Positions 1-7,321 of a stretch of 12,500 nt of DNA are shown here, piece after piece. A program made the translations under genes and the position numbers. How positions within the stretch are numbered: the stretch's first letter is position 1; each line of letters opens with the position of its first letter. The notes beneath the pieces are model-generated. The model did no database searches and had not been told where the DNA came from. It saw nothing but the letters and a program-made list of their open reading frames with translations. The DNA is from WJMT01 sp964611275 (GTDB lineage: Bacteria > Acidobacteriota > Aminicenantia > Aminicenantales > Aminicenantaceae), in assembly GCA_964611275.1 (NCBI GenBank), contig CAZSZS010000086.1:1-12500 (forward strand), written 5' to 3'.

Positions 1-42
1 TGAACTGAAAAACCATAAGAGAATTTCAAGAGGAGATAAATA

Positions 43-2334
43 ATGAGAAAACACTTAAAGATTCCTTTACTGATTATCCTCATATTAGCGTATTCGTTGG
101 GGCTTAAAGCCCAGGAAATAATACTGAATCCTACAAGGGGCCAATCCGGAGACAAAGATCTTTTGAATCTGTCCGGTCAAGTGATGTCTTATGAAGGGGA
201 GCCTGTTGCAAAGGCCGTGGTTCTTATCCCGGAGATCCAAAAGACCGCACAAACCGATGAAACCGGAGAATTCGAGATTCAGGCTATCCCTCCGGGAAGA
301 TATCATGTTGAAGTCTATGCTGAGGGTTATGTGGATTATCATTCGGATTTTTTTAATTTGAAACAAAGTATGACAGCCACCATAAATCTGATTAAAAAGC
401 TCTCAGAGGAAATAGTGGTCACAGCCACTCAAACGCCAAAAATGTATGCCGAGGTCCCGGTAAGAACGGAAATCGTTACAGCGAGAGAGATCGAACAGAA
501 AGGGGCGTCCCAGCTTGCCGAGTCTCTTTCCCTGATCACAGGGATCAGAGTTGAAAACAACTGTCAGAACTGCAACTTCACTCAGGTCCGCATCAATGGG
601 ATGGAAGGGAAATACTCGCAGATCCTGATCGACAGTTCCCCTGTTTTCAGCTCCATGATAGGCGTTTACGGGCTTGAACAGATTCCCACGGAAATGCTCA
701 GCAGGATTGAAGTTGTCAAAGGAGGCGGCTCAGCCCTTTACGGGGGGAATGCTGTGGCCGGAGTCATTAATGTTTTGACCCAAGAACCAAAGGCAAACAG
801 TACAGCCATAAGACTGCACCAGCAGTCAAATAAAGGCGAGCCTTATACGGATATGGGCTTTCGAAGCAGCCTCGTGACTAAAGACGGAAACACAAAGGCG
901 TTCCTTTTTGCCAATTATAAAGGAAGGCAGCCTGTGGATTTAAACGGAGACGGTTTTTCTGAGATCGGCTGTTTAAAAAGCACCAACTTTGGCCTGAATC
1001 TTTACAATTCTTTTTCTAATATCAAAGGAAAACTCAAGTTAGGCTTTTACAGAATAGCTGAGGACAGACGGGGCGGAGACCTTTTTGACCTGCCCCCGCA
1101 TGAAGCCAATATAGCCGAATGGATCAATTCCGACCTTTTAGGTTTTTCTTCGGATTGGAATCATTATCTGACCGACAACCTGTATTACAATGTTTCTTTC
1201 TCACGTGTTCAGGCAAAAAGAGATACCTACTACGGAGCTGAAAAAGACCTGAATGCGTATGGAACTACAGAAAATCCGGTTACGTTTCTTAACACCCAGA
1301 TAAACTATCATACGGGCTCGCACCTCCTGTCTGCTGGATTTCAATTCAAAGGCGAAACAATAAGGGACCAGGCGGTTGCCTACGGCAGGGAGATCGATGA
1401 TGATTACAATGAGGTTGGTTTGTTTCTTCAGGATGATGTCAAGATAAACAAAGTTTTCTCTCTTCTTGCTGGGTTGAGGTTAAGCAAGCATTCGCTGATC
1501 GATGATTTGATCTATAATCCCAGGATGAGCGTTCTTATAAATTTTCTGAAAGACCTGAGCTGGAGAACGACATTCTCATCCGGATACAGGGCGCCTCAGG
1601 TCTTTGATGAAGACCTCCACATCACCCAGGTAGGGGGCGAGGGAATGATCATCGAGAATTCCGCAGAATTAAAGGAAGAGAAATCCTACAGCATGAGCAC
1701 AGGTTTTGACTACGGCAAAGAACTGGGAAGCAACCTTTTTCAATTCAGTGTTGAGGGTTTTTACACCCTGCTCATGGATGCTTTTGTGCTGGATGAAAAG
1801 GAATATGACCCCAGGGAAAAAGCCATGGTTTTTAAGAGAATAAATGGCTCCAATGCAAAGGTTTACGGTATATCAGCTGACCTCGGATACAGACTCGGAA
1901 GTTACTTGTTCCTGAAAGCAGGATTGACATTCCAGCGAAGCCGGCTTGACGAACCGGAACCTGATTTTGGCTCAAGAGATTTTTTCAGAACTCCCGATTC
2001 CTACGGTTATGCGAGCCTGAGCTATCAAAATTCAAAAATTGTTGATGTGAATCTATCCTTAGAGTACACAGGAAAGATGAAGATCCCCCATTATGCCGGA
2101 TATATAGAGGAAGACAGGCTGGAAACAGGGCAGACTTTCTGGGTGGTCAATGCGAAACTAAAAAAACCGTTTCCTTTCGGCCAGAAAAGCAAGATCGACG
2201 TTTTTCTGGGCATGTACAATCTTTTCGACTCTTTTCAGGAAGACCTGGACAAAGGAGTGTATAGAGATGCCGGCTATGTCTACGGACCGAGCCGCCCCCG
2301 GTCAGTTTATACGGGATTTGAATTTTCCTTCTAA
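43..2334 (+). CDS. TonB-dependent outer-membrane receptor
   Basis: Outer-membrane, TonB-energised transporter; the substrate is not determined. The 763-residue protein starts with a signal peptide (about 1-23, ending LKAQ). A carboxypeptidase-regulatory-like beta-sandwich follows (about 43-118), then a TonB-box-like EIVVTATQTP at 123-132. The plug domain (about 135-250) contains NNCQNCNFTQVRINGMEG with two cysteines (C174, C177) and the typical RIEVVKGGGSALYGG. The rest is a beta-barrel ending in a terminal Phe, as expected of an outer-membrane protein handled by the Bam machinery. Length is normal and no key part is missing. ATG 43 is preceded by AGGAG (31-35) at 7-nt spacing. By resemblance the plug belongs to the Cys-containing receptors often annotated as cobalamin- or metal-chelate-type in Bacteroidota-like genomes; that is recall, not proof. 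No substrate-binding lipoprotein or TonB/ExbBD gene lies beside it. Confidence 0.95.
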   Translation: MRKHLKIPLLIILILAYSLGLKAQEIILNPTRGQSGDKDLLNLSGQVMSYEGEPVAKAVVLIPEIQKTAQTDETGEFEIQAIPPGRYHVEVYAEGYVDYHSDFFNLKQSMTATINLIKKLSEEIVVTATQTPKMYAEVPVRTEIVTAREIEQKGASQLAESLSLITGIRVENNCQNCNFTQVRINGMEGKYSQILIDSSPVFSSMIGVYGLEQIPTEMLSRIEVVKGGGSALYGGNAVAGVINVLTQEPKANSTAIRLHQQSNKGEPYTDMGFRSSLVTKDGNTKAFLFANYKGRQPVDLNGDGFSEIGCLKSTNFGLNLYNSFSNIKGKLKLGFYRIAEDRRGGDLFDLPPHEANIAEWINSDLLGFSSDWNHYLTDNLYYNVSFSRVQAKRDTYYGAEKDLNAYGTTENPVTFLNTQINYHTGSHLLSAGFQFKGETIRDQAVAYGREIDDDYNEVGLFLQDDVKINKVFSLLAGLRLSKHSLIDDLIYNPRMSVLINFLKDLSWRTTFSSGYRAPQVFDEDLHITQVGGEGMIIENSAELKEEKSYSMSTGFDYGKELGSNLFQFSVEGFYTLLMDAFVLDEKEYDPREKAMVFKRINGSNAKVYGISADLGYRLGSYLFLKAGLTFQRSRLDEPEPDFGSRDFFRTPDSYGYASLSYQNSKIVDVNLSLEYTGKMKIPHYAGYIEEDRLETGQTFWVVNAKLKKPFPFGQKSKIDVFLGMYNLFDSFQEDLDKGVYRDAGYVYGPSRPRSVYTGFEFSF

Positions 2335-2340
2335 ATAAAG

Positions 2341-2382
2341 GCAGAGATTAATAAATGTTTGTTCGTGAAAAGAGCTCTCTGC
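2341..2382 (+). terminator. possible stem-loop after the TonB receptor gene
   Basis: GCAGAGA (2341-2347) and TCTCTGC (2376-2382) form a perfect 7-bp stem starting 6 nt after the receptor stop codon, with a long loop of about 28 nt. No U-run follows directly; the nearest T-run is around 2402-2407. It may be a weak terminator, an mRNA 3' end structure or chance. Confidence 0.22.
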
Positions 2383-2464
2383 TGTGGTTTGAAATAATGT
2401 GTTTTTTATGATAAAGATGGGGAAGAGTTTGCAGTGGCCAAAGCCGGACACTCCATTTTAAGAC

Positions 2465-3148
2465 ATGGGATTTAAGAGAAATGTTCTCATAGCTGTGATC
2501 GCGCTGCTCTGCCTTACGGCTTATCCGGGATGGGTGAGAAGTGACCTGCAGAACAAAGTGTCAGCAGGAGAAATACTGAACAGCTATTTTACACATAAAG
2601 GTTTTGTTACGGGAAAGATAGAGATCCCCGAACTGGAAATGGAGGTCGTACTCAAAGAAAACCAGTTCTTTAAAAAAGAAGATAATGTGAAAAACGTATG
2701 CGAAAGGATCACAGAGATAAGAGAAGAGTTCGGGCTGTCTAATCCTGACTCGGAATGTGTCTTGGGATACGGATGGTGTGGTTTTTTACACGCTGGGTAC
2801 GCTGAGCAAAAAGCATACGCATACATTGTTTTAATAAGAAAAAATTTGAATGATGTCAGCAGAGTGTATACTGTCGGCCATGAATGCGGTCATTTTTTAT
2901 GGTATATCAGCCAGCAGGAGATGATCTATCAAAAATTCAAAAAGCCGGATCTGGTGAGAGCTCAAATCTCTTCCAATTGTGATTTTGCTGTTCTGTGCGG
3001 ATGGGCTGCCGTGGAAATCGCCGGGTATAATCTCAGCGACTGCATCATCATTGATGTCGAGAACCCGGAAAAACAGGAGAGAGCCGACTATTTAAAAAAA
3101 CTGGTCAAGGAACATCTGTCCTCTCCTTCAGCTCATTCAGGTGTTTGA
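2465..3148 (+). CDS. exported HExxH (putative zinc metallopeptidase) protein
   Basis: Family not recognised. The 227-residue product has an N-terminal signal sequence (basic GFKR, then a hydrophobic core to about residue 22), so it is probably periplasmic or secreted. The region around H139-E-C-G-H143 (preceded by YTVG) matches the HExxH zinc-binding/catalytic signature of zincin metallopeptidases. A third ligand is not certain; E184, in CGWAAVEIAG about 41 residues on, is a candidate. Several cysteines (79, 98, 105, 141, 172, 178, 193) could form disulfides. An in-frame stop (2459-2461) lies just upstream, so ATG 2465 is the first available start, although no good Shine-Dalgarno precedes it. 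The gene follows the TonB receptor by 130 bp and may or may not be cotranscribed. ImmA/IrrE-like peptidases have a similar HExGH helix, but those are cytoplasmic, which argues against that family. Confidence 0.7.
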   Translation: MGFKRNVLIAVIALLCLTAYPGWVRSDLQNKVSAGEILNSYFTHKGFVTGKIEIPELEMEVVLKENQFFKKEDNVKNVCERITEIREEFGLSNPDSECVLGYGWCGFLHAGYAEQKAYAYIVLIRKNLNDVSRVYTVGHECGHFLWYISQQEMIYQKFKKPDLVRAQISSNCDFAVLCGWAAVEIAGYNLSDCIIIDVENPEKQERADYLKKLVKEHLSSPSAHSGV

Positions 3149-3383
3149 GCGTAGAGGGATCCTGTTTTGTTCCGGGATTGAACATGACCGGAGGGGCAGA
3201 AGACCCGGTTTTCTCCGTTTTTACTCCAATTCTTTTGGTTTTAATTTCACGGACAATCATGAGGTCATGACTTTGGACCAGGGCATAGACTCTGACAGGC
3301 TGAGGGTGCGTAACTTCTGTGATAGTTTTGTCGAATTAGTATTCCTTGCCCAGTTTGTAATAGGAAATTTTACCTTCTTTGAC
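3105..3383 (-). pseudogene. possible remnant of an HTH_17/excisionase-type DNA-binding gene
   Basis: Reading the minus strand from 3383 downwards gives VKEGKISYYKLGKEY, a stop (3338-3336), then FDKTITEV. This strongly resembles the second helix and wing of the excisionase-like HTH_17 family, whose usual form is roughly K-x-G-K-I-x-x-x-K-x-G-x-x-x-R-F-D-K, with the stop at the usual Arg. After the stop the frame stays open for 76 codons to a TGA at 3107-3105, overlapping the 3' end of the HExxH gene; that part matches nothing I know. Upstream of 3383 the frame is closed by TAG and no first helix can be seen. I read it as an eroded fragment, possibly left by a mobile element. A chance resemblance over about 19 residues is the alternative. 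Confidence 0.3.
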
Positions 3384-3514
3384 CTACTGTATCAAATAAG
3401 ATTAAAATGGGATGGAAAGGGGACTGAAGAAAGGAATGACCTTTTGCTGTTTACAAGGGAACTTTTTACTGTCTCAAAGGTATAACAATATAGAAGGGAA
3501 AAATAAAAGAACCC
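3149..3514. other. 366-bp stretch without a convincing intact gene
   Basis: This stretch lies between the HExxH gene and the sigma factor gene. It holds most of the possible minus-strand HTH_17 remnant and, at its right end, a candidate ECF-type promoter. A plus-strand GTG-initiated frame (3141-3485) is open but Phe-rich and lies exactly antisense, codon for codon, to the remnant frame, so it is best explained as its shadow. No tRNA, terminator or repeat was recognised. Confidence 0.5.
3458..3486 (+). promoter_or_regulatory. candidate ECF-type promoter of the sigma/anti-sigma operon
   Basis: GGAACTTTTT (from 3458) matches the -35 element typical of promoters used by ECF sigma factors (GGAAC plus a T-tract). 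A TATAAC hexamer lies 16 nt after GGAACTT, at 3481-3486. Transcription would begin roughly 20 nt before the sigma factor ATG. ECF sigma factors commonly activate their own operon, so the position fits autoregulation. The -10 element is not a standard ECF one, so this remains a candidate. Confidence 0.33.
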
Positions 3515-4066
3515 ATGGATGACAGCTTTCTAGCCGAACAGTCCGCAAAAGGCAACAAGAACGCCTTCAAACTCCTGGTCATCCGTTACCAAAGAATGGT
3601 TTTTTCCTTTCTTGGAAAATTTTTATTTCAAACTCAGCTCATGGAAGATCTTGCCCAGGAGACATTCCTGAGAGCATATAGAAATATCGCTGATTTTAAT
3701 GCAGAAAAGGGAGCTTCTTTTTCTACCTGGCTCATCACTATTGCCCGAAATCTTGCCATCAACGAAAAAGCGAAGAAAAAGAGAAGGAGGGAGCATCCCT
3801 GCAGTTCCATGGAGGTGGCTCAAGATTTTTTTGATCAAAGTCCACAGGGTATTCTAGAAAAACGCAAACTGTTCTTAAAAGTCCAAAATGCCATAAACAA
3901 GCTTCCTGAAAAATTTCATGCTGTCGTGGTTCTCTCCTATTTTGAAGATCTTTCGCTCGAAGAGATCGCGCAGCTCGAGGAATGTCCTGTGGGAACTGTA
4001 AAATCTCGTGTATTCCGGGGAAAACAGATTTTGAGACAAATTCTTGAAAAGGAGAAAGTGTTATGA
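3515..4066 (+). CDS. ECF (sigma-70 group 4) RNA polymerase sigma factor
   Basis: Cytoplasmic RNA polymerase sigma subunit of the extracytoplasmic-function class, 183 residues, a normal length. Region 2 spans about 22-90, with YQRMVFSFLGKFL, the core-binding/-10 segment MEDLAQETFLRAYRNI (43-58) and FSTWLITIARNLAIN (69-83). A charged linker follows. Region 4 (about 122-176) has LPEKFHAVVVLSYFEDLSLEEIAQLEECPVGTVKSRVFRGK, quoted here as its sub-motifs LSLEEIAQ and VGTVKSRVFRGK, the -35-recognition helix-turn-helix. The ATG has only a weak upstream purine-rich site. The stop codon overlaps the start of the anti-sigma gene (ATGA), which implies translational coupling. With its zinc anti-sigma partner it would respond to an envelope or redox signal; the signal cannot be read from sequence. 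Confidence 0.94.
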   Translation: MDDSFLAEQSAKGNKNAFKLLVIRYQRMVFSFLGKFLFQTQLMEDLAQETFLRAYRNIADFNAEKGASFSTWLITIARNLAINEKAKKKRRREHPCSSMEVAQDFFDQSPQGILEKRKLFLKVQNAINKLPEKFHAVVVLSYFEDLSLEEIAQLEECPVGTVKSRVFRGKQILRQILEKEKVL

Positions 4067-4425
4067 AAAATTCGCAGCGTCCCTGTCACCTTGTCCAGGA
4101 AGACATCGCATGGGGCAGGGAATTGAGACGAGAGGATAAAAAACATGTTCTGTCCTGCAGCGCCTGCTCTGCAATTGCGGCCCAGGTTGCGGAATTGGAC
4201 TCCCTTGTCCGCGAGGTGATTGAACCAAAGATACCTCCTGACTTCGCGGACAGAGTGGTAGCCAGAATATGGGAAGAAGAAACCAAGAGCGACAATCCTT
4301 TTTATCAGTGGTTTCCTCTCCTTGAGAAAATATTATATGCAAGAGCTGTTCAATGGGCGCTTGTGGGAATTGGATCGATCTTTGGGCTTTTTAAAATATT
4401 CAGCTTCTCTGTTTCATTTATATAA
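4063..4425 (+). CDS. zinc-binding (ZAS-type) anti-sigma factor, membrane anchored
   Basis: Cognate inhibitor of the sigma factor encoded just upstream. The 120-residue protein has the ZAS-domain signature H28-x3-C32-x2-C35 (HVLSCSAC), with C8/H9 near the N-terminus as a likely fourth zinc ligand; this domain normally clamps sigma regions 2 and 4. The middle is charged and helical. A single hydrophobic segment at the extreme C-terminus (about 95-119, VQWALVGIGSIFGLFKIF) would anchor it in the inner membrane, leaving essentially no periplasmic sensor domain. The start overlaps the sigma stop by 4 nt and has AAGGAG (4049-4054) at 8-nt spacing inside the sigma gene. Zinc cysteines make a redox signal possible, but partner-mediated sensing is equally open. 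Confidence 0.87.
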   Translation: MKNSQRPCHLVQEDIAWGRELRREDKKHVLSCSACSAIAAQVAELDSLVREVIEPKIPPDFADRVVARIWEEETKSDNPFYQWFPLLEKILYARAVQWALVGIGSIFGLFKIFSFSVSFI

Positions 4426-4440
4426 GAATGATGGCTCATT

Positions 4441-4445
4441 AAGGA
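4441..4445 (+). promoter_or_regulatory. ribosome binding site of the signal peptidase gene
   Basis: AAGGA lies only 3 nt from the first ATG (4449) but 6 nt from the second, adjacent ATG (4452). Spacing therefore favours 4452 as the true start, shortening the product by a single Met. Confidence 0.5.
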
Positions 4446-4448
4446 TGA

Positions 4449-5402
4449 ATGATGGAAGATAGAAAAATTAAGTTCAAAAAAAGAAAACCACTTTTTGCTC
4501 TGGCTCTTTCATTATTCTTAACCGGCTTGGGACACATATACAACGGGAAACCACGGAAAGGGATCATCATATTCTTAATCTATTCAATCATCCCTTTTCT
4601 TTTCTTCCAAATGAGCGTCATAGGTTCTGGCCAAATGATGATTATTTTTCTTCTTTTGTCTCTCTTGACCAGTCTGGGTCTATACATCTGGGCAGCAGCA
4701 GATGCCTGGAAGTCTGCTAAACGAATAGGGAATAATTATGTGTTGAAATTATATAATAAGCTCTATATCTACATCCTGCTCATCATTTTATTGAGTTCTT
4801 ACCCCCTGGGACAAATTGCAGACCTGTCTAAGATCTGTTTTTTTGCTCAACCGTATCGGATAACAACCGGAAGCATGACTCCTACGCTGTTTCCCGGAGA
4901 TTTGATCATGACTGATAGGAGAATTTATCATTCAGCACAAAACTATGGCCTGAAAAGAGGTGAGCTGGTTGTTTTTAAGTATCCAAAAGACAAGACAATA
5001 CCTTTTGTCAAAAGGATCATCGGCCTTCCCGGAGATAAAATCGAAATAAAAGGGATGGACCTTTATGTGAACGGACAAAAAATATCGAATAAAGAGGGGA
5101 CGGATTTAGAGAATAGCCAGGGTGAAAATACTGAAAAGAAAACCATAACTGTATATGAGGAAGGGGATTCAGGAACTTATGCGGTCTCTTATATTAAAGG
5201 GAGTGAAAGAAAGGACCTGACCATTACAGTTTCGGAAGGATACTGCTTTGTCCTCGGTGACAACCGGGATAACAGTCTTGATTCACGCCATTGGGGCCCT
5301 ATTCCGCTCAATGACATTGTGGCTAGGGCCAAGCTGGTCTATTTTTCTTTTGATCCTGAGGGTGGTATCCGGTGGAGGCGAATAGGCAGGAATCTTTTTT
5401 AG
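4449..5402 (+). CDS. lepB: signal peptidase I with polytopic N-terminal extension
   Basis: Inner-membrane serine protease that removes signal peptides from exported proteins (SPase I, peptidase family S26). The catalytic domain occupies about 135-317. The nucleophile Ser142 lies in TGSMTPTLFPGD and the general base Lys188 in FVKRIIGLPGD. The conserved GDNRDNSLDSRHWGPI (270-285) follows. At 317 residues it is longer than minimal SPases because of an N-terminal region of about 130 residues with roughly four hydrophobic segments (about 15-33, 38-58, 62-84, 104-122). The first carries GLGHIYNGKPRKG, resembling the GLGQxYNGQxxKG motif of small TM2-like membrane domains found alone or fused to other proteins. 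An insert around 213-245 separates the conserved boxes. It sits 23 nt after the anti-sigma gene and 21 nt before the acyl-CoA synthetase gene. Whether it is the housekeeping or a dedicated SPase is unknown. Confidence 0.93.
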   Translation: MMEDRKIKFKKRKPLFALALSLFLTGLGHIYNGKPRKGIIIFLIYSIIPFLFFQMSVIGSGQMMIIFLLLSLLTSLGLYIWAAADAWKSAKRIGNNYVLKLYNKLYIYILLIILLSSYPLGQIADLSKICFFAQPYRITTGSMTPTLFPGDLIMTDRRIYHSAQNYGLKRGELVVFKYPKDKTIPFVKRIIGLPGDKIEIKGMDLYVNGQKISNKEGTDLENSQGENTEKKTITVYEEGDSGTYAVSYIKGSERKDLTITVSEGYCFVLGDNRDNSLDSRHWGPIPLNDIVARAKLVYFSFDPEGGIRWRRIGRNLF

Positions 5403-5423
5403 GATGTTCAAAGGAAAAATAAA

Positions 5424-7277
5424 GTGACTGAAATTAAGCAAAAAGAATTCACTTCGATTCACAGAGGAATTCCTTTAAAAGATCTACATGTGCCTGGAAA
5501 GACAATCCCAGAAATTTTATTAAAACAGGAAACAAAACACGGCTCAAACCGCGTTGCTCTTCGGTATAAAAGAAACGGCAAATGGAAAGACCATACCTGG
5601 AGTGACTATTTAAGAAATGTCAAAAAAGTTTCAGGAGGACTCATTGAATTAGGAGTCAATCCTCTAGATAAAGTGTGTCTGCTGTCGACAAATTGTCCTG
5701 AATGGATGTTTATTAGCTTAGCTGTTCAGAGCTTGGGAGCTGACTTGGTTCCTATTTACCCGAACAGCACATCAAATCAAGCAAAATACATTGTCCAACA
5801 CTGCGAAGCCAAGCTCCTCTTCGTTCAGGATCATAGGCAGCTATCCAAAACTGATAGCTGGAGAAATGAATTGGATAATCTCCATAAAACCATCTTAATG
5901 TTTGGTGAACCACCTGATGAAGTAATGAAGTTTATGGAGCTTATCACACTGGGATCTAAGCATAGTGACAGATACCCAGGTTTTCTAGAGGAGAGCATTT
6001 ATAAGCTGACATCTGATTCCCCGGGGGGAATTATCTATACTTCAGGAACTACCGGCCCTCCAAAGGGAGTTGTTTTAACACAGAAAAATCTTGTTTTTGA
6101 GGCTGCCAGCTTATTGACACTTTATGATTATGTATATGATGGTAAGACAGTCTCATTCCTTCCTCTCTCTCATATTGCGGAACAAGTCCAGAATATTTGT
6201 TGTGCAATTGCCGGTGCTATCAAGGTATCTTTCGCACAGAGTATTGAAACACTCATGGATGATATGACAGAAATCCGTCCGACTATTTTCTTCTCGGTCC
6301 CCCTGCTTTATGAGAGGGCACGCTCAACGATTTTGGAAACGATTGAACAAATGCCGTTCGTCAAGCGTTTGCTGTTCAATTGGGCATTGAAGGCAGGAGA
6401 AACAGCCAGAAAGTATAGGAACAGCGGTCAGGATCTACCCTTTATTATCAGGAAAAAATGGAATGCTGCTCATAAGCTTGTCTTTAGCAAGCTAAAACAA
6501 AGATTAGGATTGGACCGGGTAAACTTTTTTGGCAGCGGCGCTGCACCACTCGCTACTAGAGTGTCCAAGTTTTTTGGTGCTATGGGAATGGATATCATTG
6601 AACTTTTTGGACAAACAGAATGTACAGCTGTATGCAGCTCAACTATCACAGGAAAAATCATTCCAGGTGCTGTTGGTCCTCCCATCCCTGGATGTGAGGT
6701 TGCTATCGCTGAGGACGGGGAGATTGTTACGAGAGGTGATAATCTTTTTTCTAGATATTGGAAAAATGAAGCGTCATCTGAGGAGGCATTAAAGGATGGG
6801 TGGCTTTACACGGGTGATGTTGGCTATTTTGATGAGGAGGGGTATATCCATATTACTGATAGAAAAAAAGACATTATTGTTACTTTAGGAGGAAAAAACG
6901 TCACCCCTCAGAACACAGAAGTCCTTTTGAAGTGCTATCCTGGTATTTCTCAGGCCGTCGTTGTCGGGGATAGAAGAAAATACCTCACGTGTTTGTTCAC
7001 ACTCGACGCTGATAGTCTGCCAAATCTTTGCAAACAACTCAGAATCGATATCTTGACCCCTAAGGAAGCTTCTCAGAGTGGAGTCATTCTCAGCAAAATC
7101 CAGGAATATGTTGACGAAGTGAATATGAATCTGGCCAGGTACGAAACAATCAAATATTTCCAGGTCCTTCCCAATGATTTCTCTGTTGAAACCGGAGAAT
7201 TAACACCGTCTATGAAAGTGAAACGTCAGGTTGTTAATCAAAAATATAATCACATAATTGATTCGATGTACGAATAG
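5424..7277 (+). CDS. long-chain fatty acyl-CoA synthetase (AMP-forming)
   Basis: Adenylate-forming enzyme that activates a fatty acid with ATP to an acyl-AMP and transfers it to CoA. The 617 residues cover the whole family. The P-loop is YTSGTTGPPKG (205-215), followed by FLPLSHIAEQ (245-254). The acyl/adenine-pocket segment is FFGSGAAPL (368-376), then IELFGQTE (392-399). The FACS-signature region is DGWLYTGDVGYFDEEG (458-473), then DRKKDIIVTLGGKN (479-492). The C-terminal GELTPSMKVKR (591-601) contains the expected catalytic Lys598. The pattern fits the long-chain (LACS/FadD) group; chain length is not readable. GTG 5424 is supported by AAGGA (5411-5415) at 8-nt spacing. It lies 21 nt after lepB, so probably in the same transcript. 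Roles in membrane-lipid remodelling or beta-oxidation are both possible; no other fatty-acid gene is in the window. Confidence 0.94.
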   Translation: MTEIKQKEFTSIHRGIPLKDLHVPGKTIPEILLKQETKHGSNRVALRYKRNGKWKDHTWSDYLRNVKKVSGGLIELGVNPLDKVCLLSTNCPEWMFISLAVQSLGADLVPIYPNSTSNQAKYIVQHCEAKLLFVQDHRQLSKTDSWRNELDNLHKTILMFGEPPDEVMKFMELITLGSKHSDRYPGFLEESIYKLTSDSPGGIIYTSGTTGPPKGVVLTQKNLVFEAASLLTLYDYVYDGKTVSFLPLSHIAEQVQNICCAIAGAIKVSFAQSIETLMDDMTEIRPTIFFSVPLLYERARSTILETIEQMPFVKRLLFNWALKAGETARKYRNSGQDLPFIIRKKWNAAHKLVFSKLKQRLGLDRVNFFGSGAAPLATRVSKFFGAMGMDIIELFGQTECTAVCSSTITGKIIPGAVGPPIPGCEVAIAEDGEIVTRGDNLFSRYWKNEASSEEALKDGWLYTGDVGYFDEEGYIHITDRKKDIIVTLGGKNVTPQNTEVLLKCYPGISQAVVVGDRRKYLTCLFTLDADSLPNLCKQLRIDILTPKEASQSGVILSKIQEYVDEVNMNLARYETIKYFQVLPNDFSVETGELTPSMKVKRQVVNQKYNHIIDSMYE

Positions 7278-7321
7278 ATGAGTTCTGGAAATTTTAAAAA
7301 AGCCATCAATGGAGGCAAAAA

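Noticed and set aside
2431..2464. Sequence GCCGGACACTCCATTTTAAG, reminiscent of an insertion-sequence end
   Set aside because: No matching inverted copy, target duplication or transposase was seen in the window.
3141..3485. Plus-strand GTG-initiated frame of 114 codons after the HExxH gene
   Set aside because: It is Phe-rich, has no domain-like pattern or ribosome site, and is codon-for-codon antisense to a minus-strand frame that resembles a known fold, so it looks like a shadow.
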